Shown: positions 34,413 to 44,167 of the stretch, one piece after another
Numbering within the stretch: the first letter of the stretch is position 1
How the letters are laid out: each line of letters opens with the position of its first letter
NCBI GenBank assembly: GCA_018057705.1
Contig: JAGPDF010000030.1
Span: 1-49,826, forward strand
Length of the DNA: 49,826 nucleotides
Direction of reading: 5' to 3'
Source of the DNA: Thermoanaerobaculia bacterium
GTDB lineage: Bacteria; Acidobacteriota; Thermoanaerobaculia; Multivoradales; JAGPDF01
Notes under the pieces: model-generated
What the model was told of the DNA's origin: nothing
The model's database searches: none
The model's input: the letters and a program-made list of their open reading frames with translations, nothing else
Translations under genes and position numbers: made by a program

Positions 34413-37400
34413 CAGCGGAGCTCTCCCAGGCAAGTGCCGCCGAACCCTGGCGGTCCCGCGTGTGTTGCCTGGGGTGACGGCGAGTCGGAGAGCGCTGCCG
34501 CGAGGAGGACGAGGCGTCCCGCGCCGGGCAGAAGGACCTCCGAGCCGCGCGGCGAGACGGCGAGCTCGACCGTGAAAAAGAGGACCGGAGAGCAGGCCTC
34601 GAGCCGGCCTCGCCGATCGTGCCGGTGCGGCACGGCGAGCGCCACCGGCGCCGGGCGCAGGTAGCCGGGGGTGACCCCGCCGGTCGGGCGGCCGAAGAGG
34701 CCGCGCTCGAGCTCGTCGAAGCGGCCCAGGGGCGAGAAGCCTCCAGCTACCCGCCGCGAAGCGGCCACGCCGTCGACCGCGAACTCCACCGCGCGGGCTT
34801 CGGGGAAGGCCGCCGCCAGCAGCAGGAGGCGAGTGAACCCGGCGGGGATCGAAATTCGCTGGCCGGCACAGAGCACTGCCGAAGCCTCGCCGGCACGATG
34901 TGCGTGCGCCAGGTCGAGCTCGACGCCCGCGCGGCGGAGCGACCGCGGCAGCAGCTCGCGCGGAATGGCGTGACCGCGGCCATCGAGGCCGCCCTCGTGC
35001 GCGCGCTCGCCGCGCGAGGTGACGCCGAAGCAGCCCCACGGCAGCGCGAGATCGAGCGTTTGCGGCGGACGCTGCAAAAGGACCGGTAAAGGAGAATCGA
35101 GATTCAAGGCTAAGGCGGCGAGCCCGAAGCCGCGGACCGCAACCACTGCGGATCTGTTCTTTTCATTTACCGAAGCTTCTCGCTCCTCGTCCTCGGCGCT
35201 CGCCGCAGCGGCGAGCGGCTGCGCGCCGCGATCGGCTGCTGCGAGCGGCCGCTCGCCGCGATCGGCTGCTGCGAGCGGCCGCTCGCCGCGATCGGCTGCT
35301 GCGAGCGGCCGCTCGCAGCCGTCGACCTCGCGCGCTGTGGCGATCGGCAGGTGGGTGCGGATCCCGACGCCCTGGCTCGTGCCGGCGGTCTCTCGCAGCC
35401 GCACGACGAGCTCGTCGCCGTCCTCGGCGAGCTTGAGCGCCTGCACGGCGACAGCGTCGCTGTCGAGAGCAAGAAAGGAGAAGCTCTTCGGTTTCGCGCC
35501 GACGACCGCAGGCTGCGCCGCGTCCGCCTGCGGTGCCACGAAGGCGCGCAGCGGCTGGTTGAGTCGCTCGGCGAAGCGCACCGTGCCGGCGAGCGACTCG
35601 CCGGCGCGAATCGGCGCGATCGCCACCCGCACGGTGTGGTGCCCGAAGTCCTGTTTCTGCTGGTACCGGAAACGCCTGCCGATGCGCGGCGTGTGGAGCA
35701 GCGTGAGACGCAGGGTGTCGGCAGTGGGGTGATCCCAGCCGTACTTGCAGTCGTTGGCGATCGCCGCTCCAGCTCCAGTACCGGCGCCGGGGCCGGTACC
35801 CTCTTCCGCGCGCAGTGCGGCCCACTGGTGGGCGGGAACTTCATAGAGCTGGGCGGTCGCGACCGGTCGGCGCGCGACGCCCACTCCCTGGTCGAAGAGC
35901 GCCTGCTCCGCCGGGGTGGAGAGGGGGAAGACCATCTTGAGGAGCGCGGCGTCGGTGCGCCAGTCGATGGCGGTGTCGATCACGACCTGGTCGCCGGCCG
36001 CCCCGGCAGCGAGCGCGATCGTCTGCACGAACCGCGAGCCCTCGGCGCTGCGCTCGATCACCAGGGCGACACGGGCCGGGCCCCTTTCGACGACGGTCGT
36101 CCGGGTCGGTCCGGCGAGCCGGGTCCGGGCCGGGCGCGAGGTGTCCTCCCAGCGGATCTCCCACGAGGGAAAGCGACCGGAGAAGTTGTCGAGAATCTCG
36201 AGACCGACGGGTGCGGCGAGAAGCTCGCGCCGGTCGAGCTTGTCGAAGATGCGCGCGATGTCACCGTTGCCGTCGATCTCGACCCGGAGGCGCTCGTTCT
36301 CGAGGAAGCTCTCGCCGACCGAGAGCCCTGTGGCTGCAGGCGCCTTGGCTCCGGCGGCAGTTCGAAGCTCGAAAAGCGAGTAGCTCAGTGGAGGAAGAGT
36401 GCTCACGAAGCAGCCGCGCCATCCTTCGCCCTCCCGGCGCCACTGCGAGGGAATTTCGCGGCCGTCGGGATCGAAGACTGCGATGGTACCGGGCAGTGCG
36501 GTTGGCGCACGAGGTGCGGCGAGCTCGACTTCGACGAGATCGCTGCGCTCGCTGCCCAGGGCATTGAAGATCAGGAGAGGCGTCCCGCCGGTCGTGGTGT
36601 CGAGCGTCGCCGCGACCGCGCCGACCGCCTCCGCGAGCTCCTGGTCGAGCTCGGCCAGGGAGAGCGCCAGGTCGGCGGCTGAGAAGCGGTAGGCCTCAAC
36701 GAGGCTCGTGCCGGTGAGGTCATCGTGCATTTCGTGCGCGAGGATCCGCAACCAGGCCTCGCGGAGCCTTTCGCGGTCGGCGGTTCGCGCACCCAGGCAC
36801 TGGGCGATCGCCGCGGCGCGCTCGGCGGCGTGCGCGAGCTGCTCGCCCTTGCGATGCCAGAGTTTCAGCTGCGCGCGCGAGCTGTAGCAGCCGGTGGCGT
36901 GGAGGCGGAGCAGGAGCTCGCCGTCGTAGACCGGCAGGCGTTCGCGCTCCTGCGGGTCGAGGTCGCGGAAGATCTGCTCGGAGTCGGCGAGGAGGACTTC
37001 GATCGGCCCGCTCCCGGCACGTGCCCGCTCGAGCCACTCGATGGCCGCTTGCGGAATCGCCCCGCCCTTGTCGCCCAGCCCCTGGTAGGTCATCAGAAGA
37101 TCGGGTCGCCCGGCGGCGGCCAGGGCCCGGAAACGCGCGACCCACTCCGGATCCGTGCCGAGGTCGGACGAGGCCTGGGCCCCGTACTCGCCGGGGTCGA
37201 GCACCGCCGGCAGCGCCGAGCCGTCCGGGCCAACCCAGATCCCGAACGGAAATGGGACACCGAAGGCCGAGCGCATCTCCGCGCCGCGGCGCAGCTTCTG
37301 CGAGGAGAAACCGAGGATCCCGCAGTGCGTCGCCAGGGTCGGAAGCGCCTGCGAGAAGCCGAAGCAGTCGGGCAGGAAGATGTCCCGGCCGGCTTTGCCC

Positions 37401-37822
37401 ACCGTGCGCTCGAAATAGCGCGTGCCATGGAGAATCTGGCGGACGATCGATTCGGACGCCGGCAGGTTGGTGTCGAACGCCTCCCAGGCTGCGCCGGACG
37501 GAAACCACCGGCCTTCGGCGACGCGCGCCCGAACGGTTTCGAACATCTCCGGGTGGCACTCTTCGAGCAGCCGGTAGCGGTAGGCGCCTTCGAAGTTCAG
37601 CCGGTAGTGCCGGAAGCGCCGGAGGCGGTCCTCGTTCTCCCGCACCGTCGCCGGGAGGAAGGACTCCGCGGTCTCCCGGACTGTCCACCGCCACTGGGTG
37701 TCGAGGTGCGCCAGAGCGACGACGTAGAGCCGGGGACGCCGTTCGGGCATCGGGGTCTTCGCCGGTCCCGCCGACGGTTGCGGCGCCGGAGGCCTGCGCG
37801 GTTCGGATTCCGTCGAGCTCAC
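34412..37822 (-). CDS. GH38 alpha-mannosidase
   Basis: Glycoside hydrolase family 38, 1136 aa, removing alpha-linked mannose. Catalytic and zinc residues are visible: His39 and Asp41 (AHLDTQWRW), nucleophile Asp152 ([13 protein letters not shown]) and His366 ([11 protein letters not shown]). The central and C-terminal beta domains follow ([40 protein letters not shown]). There is no signal peptide, only a Pro-rich N-terminus, so it is probably cytoplasmic. Residues about 836-871 are a tandem repeat of [10 protein letters not shown], an insertion not expected in the fold. GTG start 37822 has a -10-like TAGACT ending 9 nt upstream, hence a very short leader. It is followed directly by the DUF456 gene. 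Confidence 0.92.
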   Translation of the reverse strand: MSSTESEPRRPPAPQPSAGPAKTPMPERRPRLYVVALAHLDTQWRWTVRETAESFLPATVRENEDRLRRFRHYRLNFEGAYRYRLLEECHPEMFETVRARVAEGRWFPSGAAWEAFDTNLPASESIVRQILHGTRYFERTVGKAGRDIFLPDCFGFSQALPTLATHCGILGFSSQKLRRGAEMRSAFGVPFPFGIWVGPDGSALPAVLDPGEYGAQASSDLGTDPEWVARFRALAAAGRPDLLMTYQGLGDKGGAIPQAAIEWLERARAGSGPIEVLLADSEQIFRDLDPQERERLPVYDGELLLRLHATGCYSSRAQLKLWHRKGEQLAHAAERAAAIAQCLGARTADRERLREAWLRILAHEMHDDLTGTSLVEAYRFSAADLALSLAELDQELAEAVGAVAATLDTTTGGTPLLIFNALGSERSDLVEVELAAPRAPTALPGTIAVFDPDGREIPSQWRREGEGWRGCFVSTLPPLSYSLFELRTAAGAKAPAATGLSVGESFLENERLRVEIDGNGDIARIFDKLDRRELLAAPVGLEILDNFSGRFPSWEIRWEDTSRPARTRLAGPTRTTVVERGPARVALVIERSAEGSRFVQTIALAAGAAGDQVVIDTAIDWRTDAALLKMVFPLSTPAEQALFDQGVGVARRPVATAQLYEVPAHQWAALRAEEGTGPGAGTGAGAAIANDCKYGWDHPTADTLRLTLLHTPRIGRRFRYQQKQDFGHHTVRVAIAPIRAGESLAGTVRFAERLNQPLRAFVAPQADAAQPAVVGAKPKSFSFLALDSDAVAVQALKLAEDGDELVVRLRETAGTSQGVGIRTHLPIATAREVDGCERPLAAADRGERPLAAADRGERPLAAADRGAQPLAAAASAEDEEREASVNEKNRSAVVAVRGFGLAALALNLDSPLPVLLQRPPQTLDLALPWGCFGVTSRGERAHEGGLDGRGHAIPRELLPRSLRRAGVELDLAHAHRAGEASAVLCAGQRISIPAGFTRLLLLAAAFPEARAVEFAVDGVAASRRVAGGFSPLGRFDELERGLFGRPTGGVTPGYLRPAPVALAVPHRHDRRGRLEACSPVLFFTVELAVSPRGSEVLLPGAGRLVLLAAALSDSPSPQATHAGPPGFGGTCLGELR
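35211..35316. repeat. 30-bp tandem repeat inside the mannosidase gene
   Basis: Three full 30-bp units (35211-35240, 35241-35270, 35271-35300; the first with 2 changes) and a 16-bp partial unit. Each unit contains or adjoins the perfect palindrome GCGAGCGGCCGCTCGC. Unit length is a multiple of three and encodes [10 protein letters not shown]. Confidence 0.9.
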
Positions 37823-37831
37823 GAGAAGACC

Positions 37832-37837
37832 AGTCTA
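37832..37837 (-). promoter_or_regulatory. -10 box close to the mannosidase start
   Basis: TAGACT read on the minus strand ends 9 nt before GTG 37822, implying a leader of 2-3 nt. No -35 is evident. Confidence 0.4.
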
Positions 37838-37870
37838 TCGGCAGGAGTCCTCGGGCCGGCGCCCTGGGTC

Positions 37871-37876
37871 TATACT
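37871..37876 (+). promoter_or_regulatory. -10 box for the sulfurtransferase operon
   Basis: TATACT lies 23 nt before ATG 37900; transcription from about 37883 would give a leader of about 17 nt that includes AAGGTG (37891-37896). Divergent from the mannosidase promoter region. Confidence 0.5.
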
Positions 37877-37899
37877 TCGGGTCCTCTAGAAAGGTGTCC

Positions 37900-38763
37900 A
37901 TGACCGATCCGGCCGCACGCGGCTACGTCCACCCGGAAGTCCTCGTCTCGACGGCGTGGGTGGCAGAGCACCAGGACGATCCGTCGATCCGCCTCGTCGA
38001 ATCGAACGAGGACCCGCTGGTCTATCCCTCCGGCCACCTTGCCGGGGCGGTCGAGATCGACTGGGCGCGCGACCTGAACGACGCGCTGCGCCGCGACTAT
38101 CTCGACCGGGACGGGTTCGAGAGGTTGATGCGGCAGAGCGGCATCGCCAACGACACCACGGTCGTCTTCTACGGCGACAAGAGCAACTGGTGGTCGTGTT
38201 ACGCCTTCTGGATCTTCCAGCTCTTCGGGCATCGCAACGCCCGGGTGATGGACGGCGGGAGCCTGAAGTGGACGCGGGAAGGGCGGCCGGTGGTGCGCGA
38301 AGTTCCCGCTTGGCCGGCTGCGGCCTATACCGCCCCGGAGCGCGACGACTCGCGCATCCGGGCCTTTCGCGACGAAGTGCTGGCGCATGTGGCCGCCGGC
38401 CGGCCGTTGGTCGACGTACGGAGCCCCGAGGAGTACTCCGGTGAACGGCTGCACATGCCGGCCTACCCGAACGAGGGCGCCCTGCGGGGCGGCCATATCC
38501 CGGGAGCGAAGAGTGTCCCCTGGGCCCGGGCCATCGAGCCGGAGAGCGGCGAGTTCCGCGATGCCGTCGAGCTCGCACGGATCTATTTCGACGAGCAGCG
38601 CCTGCCGCGCGACGAGGAGATCGTCGCCTACTGCCGGATCGGCGAACGCAGCAGCCACACCTGGTTCGTCCTCACCTACCTCCTCGGACATCCGATGGTC
38701 CGCAACTACGACGGCAGCTGGACCGAGTGGGGCAATCTGGTAGGTGTGCCGATTGAGCGCTGA
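37900..38763 (+). CDS. Thiosulfate/3-mercaptopyruvate sulfurtransferase (two-domain rhodanese)
   Basis: A 287-aa protein of two rhodanese domains. The N-terminal domain ([33 protein letters not shown]) is inactive as usual; the C-terminal domain has the active loop [11 protein letters not shown] with catalytic Cys245. The CRxGERS loop fits thiosulfate rather than mercaptopyruvate preference, like actinobacterial CysA-type enzymes. It transfers a sulfane sulfur to an acceptor. ATG 37900 lies 3 nt after AAGGTG. It overlaps the SufE-like gene by 20 bp, which suggests that persulfide made here may be linked with SufE-type sulfur handling (inference). Confidence 0.93.
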   Translation: MTDPAARGYVHPEVLVSTAWVAEHQDDPSIRLVESNEDPLVYPSGHLAGAVEIDWARDLNDALRRDYLDRDGFERLMRQSGIANDTTVVFYGDKSNWWSCYAFWIFQLFGHRNARVMDGGSLKWTREGRPVVREVPAWPAAAYTAPERDDSRIRAFRDEVLAHVAAGRPLVDVRSPEEYSGERLHMPAYPNEGALRGGHIPGAKSVPWARAIEPESGEFRDAVELARIYFDEQRLPRDEEIVAYCRIGERSSHTWFVLTYLLGHPMVRNYDGSWTEWGNLVGVPIER

Positions 38764-39250
38764 CGCCGGTCTCGGCCTTGGGCGCGACGGGCTCGATGAG
38801 CTCGGCGAGTTGGACGACCTCGTGTCGGAGCTCTCGGCTCTCGACCGGTCCGGGCGCATCGAAGCGCTGATCGCTCTGGCAGAGGGCTACCGCGAGGTCC
38901 CGAAGCGGATCGCCTTGCGACCGTTTCCCGAGCAGAACAAGGTGCCGGCCTGTGAGTCGCAGGCCTACGTCTTCGCCGAGCCCCGGCCCGATGGCAGCCT
39001 CGACTACCACTTCGCGGTGGAGAATCCACAGGGGATCTCCGCCAAGGCGATGGCGGCGATTCTCGGCCGCACACTTTCCGGAAAGGGCCTCGAAGCGGTG
39101 ACCCGCGTACCGGTCGAAATCGTCGAACAGCTCTTCGGCCGGGAGCTCTCGATGGGCAAGTCACTCGGTCTCTCCGGCATGCTGCTCGGCGTGCAGCGCG
39201 AAGCCCGAGACCGGATGGCCGCAATGAAGGCGGCAACGGCGCACATATGA
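38744..39250 (+). CDS. sufE: SufE-family sulfur acceptor protein
   Basis: A 168-aa SufE-like protein. SufE takes persulfide sulfur from a cysteine desulfurase and passes it to the Fe-S scaffold. Acceptor Cys70 lies in [12 protein letters not shown], the place of the family GCxS motif; [21 protein letters not shown] and [15 protein letters not shown] complete the fold. The N-terminus is about 20 residues longer than usual if GTG 38744 is the start; TTG 38753 is possible. It overlaps the sulfurtransferase by 20 bp and the next frame by an ATGA. No sufS or sufBCD genes are in the window, so it is separated from the usual cluster. Confidence 0.88.
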   Translation: MCRLSADAGLGLGRDGLDELGELDDLVSELSALDRSGRIEALIALAEGYREVPKRIALRPFPEQNKVPACESQAYVFAEPRPDGSLDYHFAVENPQGISAKAMAAILGRTLSGKGLEAVTRVPVEIVEQLFGRELSMGKSLGLSGMLLGVQREARDRMAAMKAATAHI

Positions 39251-39276
39251 CGAATGCAGCTGAAGGTCATCTCCCC

Positions 39277-39283
39277 AAGGAGG
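39277..39283 (+). promoter_or_regulatory. Shine-Dalgarno deciding the TPR gene start
   Basis: AAGGAGG sits 5 nt before ATG 39289. This favours 39289 over the in-frame ATG 39247 that overlaps the SufE stop. Confidence 0.7.
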
Positions 39284-39288
39284 ATGCG

Positions 39289-40671
39289 ATGAAGCTCTCT
39301 CGGTGGCAGAGCGCGCGAACGAAGGCATCGACTGCAACGAACCCCGGGAGCGCAACGCTCACGGCGCTCGCCACGGTCACGGCGATGGTTTTGCTGAATG
39401 CCGCGGGCGCAGGGGCTGCGGAGCCGCAGCCCGCGGCGAGCGCGCAGGCGCAGGCGCGCGCTGCCCTCGACCGCGGCGATCTCGACGGGGCGCGCCCGGG
39501 TCTCTCGGCCGCCGCGGCGGAAGCCCTCTTCGAGCTCGCTCTCGCCGAGCGCGGCGAGCCACGGGCCGCCGACCTCGCCCGCGCCGGAGCGCTCGCGCCC
39601 GAAGGGCACTGGCTGCGCCCCGCGGCCGCCGGACTGATTCTGCTCGATACCGACAAGGCCGCCGAAGCGACAGCGAAGCTGCGCGAGGCCGTGGCGGCCA
39701 AGGGCACCGACAAGCGGCTGCACAAGCTCCTCGGCGACGCGCTGCGCGCCCAGGACGACACGGCCGGTGCCATGGCGGCCTACGCCGCTGCGGTGGCGCT
39801 CGATCCGGCCTACTCCGCGGCGCTGCTCGCGGGGGGCGATCTCAAACGCGCGGCGGGCGACTTCGCCGCCGCCTACAACGCCTACAATCACGCCCTCGAC
39901 GACCAGGGTCGCCCGGTGACGGCGCGCCTGGGGCGCGCCGCCGCACGGCTCTTCATGGGCGACAAAGATGGCGCCCTGGTCGACCTCGCCCAGGCGGTCG
40001 AGGCCTCGGCGCCCGGCTCGGAGCGCTATCGGGCGCTGATGGCGATCGTCTACACCCACACCTATCTGCGCCAGCTGCCGCAAGGGCTCGACCGGGCCGA
40101 GCAGGCGCTCGCGATGTGGCAGGGCCTCGGGCGGGCCGACATGGCGGCAGCCGTCTGCAACGCGGTCGGCCGTGTCCTGCTCGAGACCGGGAGCCCCGGG
40201 CCGGCTCTCGAGTGGTACGACCGCGGCTGGCAGATCGTTCAGGGTTCGACGATGAAGCTTGAAGAGCGGGTCATCTGGCACGTCCGGCAGTTGCACGGCG
40301 CCTCCCGGGTGGCCGCCCAACGCCGGGAGGTCCGCAAGGCGCAGACGCTCGCCGACGAAGCGAAGATCCTGATGGACGGGGACGCCGCGAACCTCGAGCA
40401 CTACAACTGGATCTACCCCTACCTGCTGGGCTACCTGCACTATCAGGACAAGCGCTACGAGGAGGCGATCGAGCAGTTGATGAAGTCGGAAACCGATCGC
40501 CCCTACATTCAGTACCTCATCGCTGACTCGCACGCCCGGTTGCGGGAGCGCCAGAACGCCAGGCTCTGGTATGAGAAGGCGCTCGCCAGTGCTTCGGGGC
40601 TCGACGCCGAGTCGGTGATCGTGCGCCCGCTGGCGGCCGCCTGGCTGGCCAAGAACCCCGCCGGCTCCTGA
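39289..40671 (+). CDS. Secreted TPR-like protein
   Basis: A 460-aa protein with an N-terminal signal sequence (LTALATVTAMVLLNAAGAGA) and tetratricopeptide-type helical repeats from about residue 50 to 440 (for example LHKLLGDALRAQDDTAGAMAAYAAAVALDP, AVCNAVGRVLLETGSPGPALEWYDRGW, YPYLLGYLHYQDKRYEEAIEQLMK). Probably a periplasmic or surface scaffold; no enzyme motif. Start 39289 follows AAGGAGG; the earlier ATG 39247 would put 14 polar residues before the signal. It lies between sufE and murJ in one transcription unit, so it may help envelope assembly (inference). Confidence 0.83.
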   Translation: MKLSRWQSARTKASTATNPGSATLTALATVTAMVLLNAAGAGAAEPQPAASAQAQARAALDRGDLDGARPGLSAAAAEALFELALAERGEPRAADLARAGALAPEGHWLRPAAAGLILLDTDKAAEATAKLREAVAAKGTDKRLHKLLGDALRAQDDTAGAMAAYAAAVALDPAYSAALLAGGDLKRAAGDFAAAYNAYNHALDDQGRPVTARLGRAAARLFMGDKDGALVDLAQAVEASAPGSERYRALMAIVYTHTYLRQLPQGLDRAEQALAMWQGLGRADMAAAVCNAVGRVLLETGSPGPALEWYDRGWQIVQGSTMKLEERVIWHVRQLHGASRVAAQRREVRKAQTLADEAKILMDGDAANLEHYNWIYPYLLGYLHYQDKRYEEAIEQLMKSETDRPYIQYLIADSHARLRERQNARLWYEKALASASGLDAESVIVRPLAAAWLAKNPAGS

Positions 40672-40677
40672 AGCCGC

Positions 40678-40684
40678 AGGAGGG
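40678..40684 (+). promoter_or_regulatory. Shine-Dalgarno of murJ (TTG start)
   Basis: AGGAGGG lies 4 nt before TTG 40689. No ATG or GTG fits better before the first conserved residues, so TTG is accepted. Confidence 0.65.
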
Positions 40685-40688
40685 TCGA

Positions 40689-42419
40689 TTGGCGGAGCGA
40701 GCGGGAGAGGGCAGGGGGACCGGCGAAGGCGGCGTCCAGGGAGGCGGCCCGGCAGACCGCGGCGGTGGCACGCTCGCCGTCGCTTCAGGCATCTTCAGCA
40801 GCCGCCTCGCGGGCCTCCTGCGGACCAGCGCCCTGGGTGCCTTTTTCGGCGTCGGGCCGCACGCCGACGTTTTCAGCGCCGCCCTGCGGCTGCCGAATCT
40901 GCTGCAGAACCTGCTCGGCGAGCAGACCCTCTCGGCGGCGTTCATCCCGGTGTACTCCCGGCTCCTGGCCGCCGGCAGGCGCGAAGAGGCCGGCCGGCTC
41001 GCCGGCGCGGTCTTCTCCCTGCTGGTGACGGTGGCGGGTGCAGCGGCGGCCCTCGGGGTGCTCTTCGCCCGGCCGATCGTCGGGCTGCTGGCCGCCGGCT
41101 TTCTGCGCGACCGCGAGCTCATCGCGCTCGGCGAGGCCAGCGTCGATCGTTACGAGCTCGCGGTCGCCGCCGTGCGCTGGATCTTCCCGATGACGGCGCT
41201 GCTGGTGCTTTCGGCCTGGGCCCTCGGCGTGCGCAACAGTCACGGCAAGTTCTTTCTCTCCTATTTCTCGCCGGTGTTCTGGAACGCCTCGATCGTCGGA
41301 GCTGTGGCCTGGGTCGCCTACGGTCGAGGAGCGACAGCCTCGGATCGCCTCCTCGAAGCGGCCTGCATCGGGGCCTTCCTCGGTGGCGGAATCCAGTTTC
41401 TGATTCAACTGCCTGGATTGCGCGGCGATCTGGCGGGCTTTCGGCTCTCCCTCGACCTGCGGCCGAAAGCCGTGAAGGAGGTTCTCGCGGCCCTCGGGCC
41501 GACTCTGGCTGGACGAGGCGTCGTGCAGCTCTCGTCGTACCTCGATCAGCTCCTGGCCTCCCTCCTCGCGGCCGGGGCGGTCGCAGCGCTCTTCTACGCC
41601 CAGACGCTCTATCTGCTCCCGGTCAGCCTCTTCGGGATGTCGGTGGCTGCGGCGGCGCTCCCCAGGCTGGCGCGCAGCGGCGCTGGCTCCAGTGGCTCTG
41701 CTGGCGCCAGCGCCTCCGAGGCCGCGCTCTCGACCGGGACGGCGAGGGCTCTCGAGACCGCGGCTTTTTTGAACCTTCCGAGCTTTCTGGCGTATCTTTT
41801 GCTGGGACTTCCGATCGTGGAAGGGGTTTTCCAGCTTTTTGGAAAGGGATTCGGTGCCGCCGAAAGCCGGCTCGTCTATCTCGTGCTCGCCGCTTACTCG
41901 ATCGGCCTGCCGGCGTCGACTTCGTCGCGCGTTCTGCAGGCCGGTTTCTATGCCCGCGGCGACGCCCGGACGCCGGCGAGGATCGCCGTCCTGCGGGTGG
42001 CGATGAGCCTCGCAGTCGGACTGCCGGCGATGTTCTGGCTCGACCGCCTGCGGCTCGGCGACGTGGCGATCCTCGGTGCTCCCGGCAGCACCCTGCGGCT
42101 CGGCGCGGTCGGTCTCGGCCTCGCGGCGACGGCGGCTGCCTGGCTCGAGCTCGGGGCGTTGCGCCGCGCCGCCCGGGTGCAGCTTCCGAGCCTGGTCTGG
42201 CCCGCTGCGGCATTTCGCCGCTTCACGTTCTACTCCCTGGGCGCGGCCGTGCCGCTGACCCTGGCCTATCTCGCCGCCGCCGACGGGCTCGTGCATCCGA
42301 CGCTTCTGGCGGCGGCCCTGTGTTCCCTCTTCGGAGTCGGGTACCTGGGAATCGCCGCGGCGTTCGGGGAGGCGCCGGCCCGGGCCTGGCTCGGCCGGCT
42401 GCGCGGGAGGCCGCGATGA
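40689..42419 (+). CDS. murJ: Lipid II flippase MurJ
   Basis: MviN/MurJ family protein of 576 aa with about 14 membrane helices, moving lipid II across the inner membrane for peptidoglycan growth. Typical sequence: ASGIFSSRLAGLLRTSALGAFFG (including the conserved Arg of helix 1), ADVFSAALRLPNLLQNLLGE, LSAAFIPVYSR, SYLDQLLASLLAAGAVAALFYAQTLYLLPVSLFGMSVAAAALP. A Gly-rich extension of about 28 residues precedes helix 1. TTG start after AGGAGGG. A Ser/Ala/Gly-rich loop near residues 335-355 is longer than usual. Its stop overlaps the ATG of the following lipoprotein gene (ATGA). Confidence 0.95.
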   Translation: MAERAGEGRGTGEGGVQGGGPADRGGGTLAVASGIFSSRLAGLLRTSALGAFFGVGPHADVFSAALRLPNLLQNLLGEQTLSAAFIPVYSRLLAAGRREEAGRLAGAVFSLLVTVAGAAAALGVLFARPIVGLLAAGFLRDRELIALGEASVDRYELAVAAVRWIFPMTALLVLSAWALGVRNSHGKFFLSYFSPVFWNASIVGAVAWVAYGRGATASDRLLEAACIGAFLGGGIQFLIQLPGLRGDLAGFRLSLDLRPKAVKEVLAALGPTLAGRGVVQLSSYLDQLLASLLAAGAVAALFYAQTLYLLPVSLFGMSVAAAALPRLARSGAGSSGSAGASASEAALSTGTARALETAAFLNLPSFLAYLLLGLPIVEGVFQLFGKGFGAAESRLVYLVLAAYSIGLPASTSSRVLQAGFYARGDARTPARIAVLRVAMSLAVGLPAMFWLDRLRLGDVAILGAPGSTLRLGAVGLGLAATAAAWLELGALRRAARVQLPSLVWPAAAFRRFTFYSLGAAVPLTLAYLAAADGLVHPTLLAAALCSLFGVGYLGIAAAFGEAPARAWLGRLRGRPR

Positions 42420-43561
42420 GGCCCCAGGCGAGGATGCGGCCGGCGATCGGCCGGGCCGCCCTGCAGATCGCGGTTCTCCTCGCCTGTGCTCTCGCCGCCG
42501 GCGGCTGCGCCTCGCGCGGCCTGGGAGCGCGGATGCAGGACGAGCTCCAGCAGCAGATCCGGGCGCGCGGCGTCGATCCGGCGCAGGTGGTGATTCCGTT
42601 TACCGCCACCGACGAGATGCGGCGCTGGCTGGCGGCCGAGGTTCCGACCTCCACCCGCCGCGAGACGCAGCTCAACTGGCTCCTGCAGGCGCTCCTGAAC
42701 CGGACGACGGCACCACTCACTTACGTCGCCGGCCACACCGGCACGGCACCGCAGGTTTTCGAGGATGGCACCGCGAACTGTCTTGGGTTCTCGCAGCTCT
42801 TCGTGGCGCTCGCCCGGGAGCTCGGCCTCCCGGTCTATCTTCTGCGCGTCTCCGACCTGCAGAGTTTCGAGCGCGAGGGCGACCTCATCGTCGCCTCGGC
42901 CCACATCACCGCGGCCTTCGGAACGCCCGACCGCCGGCGGATCCTGGATTTTGCCCAACGCCCGGTCCGCGCCTACCGCTGGGTGGAGGAGATCGGGGAC
43001 CTGACCGCGGTGGCGCTCTACTACTCGAACCGCGGCGCGGAGGAGTTGCGCGACGGCAACACCGCCGAGGGTCTCGAGCTGCTGCGCATGGCGGTACGGC
43101 TCGATCCGGAGCTCGCCGAAGCGTGGATCAACCTGGGCGTGGCGGAACGCCGCACGGGCGATCTGGTCGAGGCGGAGGCCGCCTATCGCAAGGCGCTGGA
43201 AGTGGACCCCTCGACGCTCACCGCCTACCAGAATCTCTCCGCGCTCCTGCGGCTGGTGGGGCGGGATGCCGAGGCCGAAGAGCTGCTCGCGCTCGTCGAC
43301 CAGTCCCGGAACCGCAATCCGTTCAGTTACCTCGCCCTGGGTGACCTTTCGCTGCGCCTCGGGCGCCTCGACGAAGCCGGCCGGTTCTATCGCCGCGCCG
43401 TGCGCCTCGATCCGACGCAGGCCGAGAGCCAGGCGGCGCTGGGGCACTGGGCGCTCGCCGCGGGCAAGCCCCGCGAGGCGCAGCGCGCCCTGCGCAAGGC
43501 GCAGCAGATCGATCCGAAGAACGCCCGGGTCGACGATCTCGCCCGCCGGCTGCAGGGCTGA
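42416..43561 (+). CDS. Transglutaminase-like TPR lipoprotein
   Basis: A 381-aa lipoprotein (signal ending LAAGGC, Cys31). Residues about 85-200 match a transglutaminase-like cysteine-protease fold: Cys122 in GTANCLGFSQLFVALARELGL with a His in SAHITAAF; a third acidic residue is not certain. Three to four TPRs fill the C-terminus (AWINLGVAERRTGDLVEAEAAY, YLALGDLSLRLGRLDEAGRFY, AALGHWALAAGKPREAQRAL). Such proteins are often found in envelope operons but activity is unproven. ATG 42416 overlaps the murJ stop; GGGAGG 5 nt upstream. Translational coupling to murJ suggests a role at the peptidoglycan or outer membrane (inference). Confidence 0.87.
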   Translation: MRPQARMRPAIGRAALQIAVLLACALAAGGCASRGLGARMQDELQQQIRARGVDPAQVVIPFTATDEMRRWLAAEVPTSTRRETQLNWLLQALLNRTTAPLTYVAGHTGTAPQVFEDGTANCLGFSQLFVALARELGLPVYLLRVSDLQSFEREGDLIVASAHITAAFGTPDRRRILDFAQRPVRAYRWVEEIGDLTAVALYYSNRGAEELRDGNTAEGLELLRMAVRLDPELAEAWINLGVAERRTGDLVEAEAAYRKALEVDPSTLTAYQNLSALLRLVGRDAEAEELLALVDQSRNRNPFSYLALGDLSLRLGRLDEAGRFYRRAVRLDPTQAESQAALGHWALAAGKPREAQRALRKAQQIDPKNARVDDLARRLQG

Positions 43562-43592
43562 TTCGCCTCGGCAGAACCCCACGCGACGGCGT

Positions 43593-44108
43593 TCAGCCGT
43601 CTTCCGCCCGCCGCTCGACGGGTTCCGGCAAGGGCTCCCAGAGCCCTCGTCGCCGCCACTGCCGGAGCACCTCGTAGAGCGCGATCCCGACGCAGGTCGA
43701 GAGGTTGAGCGACCGCATCCCGCGGTCGGCCATGGGCAGCCGAAGCAGTCGATTCGCGAAGCGCGCGCGGAGCTCGGACGGCAGCCCGCGACTCTCGCCA
43801 CCGAAGACCAATGTAACCGGCGAAGGGTATTCGACGTCCCAATAATCGATGCCCGCTTCCGCAGAGAAGAAAAAGGGCTCGCCGAGCTGGGGAAGGGCGC
43901 TCTCGAAAGTCGGCCAGGAGTCCCATCGCCGGACCGCGACGCGCTCCCAGTAGTCGAGACCTGCGCGTCTCACCTCACGCTCGGCGAGCGAGAAGCCGAG
44001 GGGCTCGACGAGGTGGAGCTGGGCGCCGGCGGCGAGGCAGGTGCGGCCCGCGTTGCCGGTGTTCCAGTGAATCTCGGGCGCGACGAGCGCCACATGAAGG
44101 CGGGGCAT
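43593..44108 (-). CDS. trmL: tRNA (cytidine(34)-2'-O)-methyltransferase
   Basis: SPOUT methyltransferase of 171 aa, single-domain TrmL type, methylating the wobble nucleotide of tRNA-Leu with SAM. Motifs: LVAPEIHWNTGNAGRTC (1), VTLVFGGESRGLP (2) and MRSLNLSTCVGIALYEVLRQW (3, the SAM knot). Size is slightly above E. coli TrmL, with a short C-terminal tail. ATG 44108 lies 5 nt after GGAGG; the longer open frame upstream is shadow. It stands alone on the minus strand between two plus-strand operons. Confidence 0.93.
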   Translation of the reverse strand: MPRLHVALVAPEIHWNTGNAGRTCLAAGAQLHLVEPLGFSLAEREVRRAGLDYWERVAVRRWDSWPTFESALPQLGEPFFFSAEAGIDYWDVEYPSPVTLVFGGESRGLPSELRARFANRLLRLPMADRGMRSLNLSTCVGIALYEVLRQWRRRGLWEPLPEPVERRAEDG

Positions 44109-44167
44109 GAAACCTCCGTTCCCGGCAGTCGTAGTGAGCAACAGAAGGATCTTACGGGGAGATGACA

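Noticed and set aside
35211..35316. Possible CRISPR array
   Set aside because: Units are directly adjacent with no unique spacers and keep the reading frame of the mannosidase gene.
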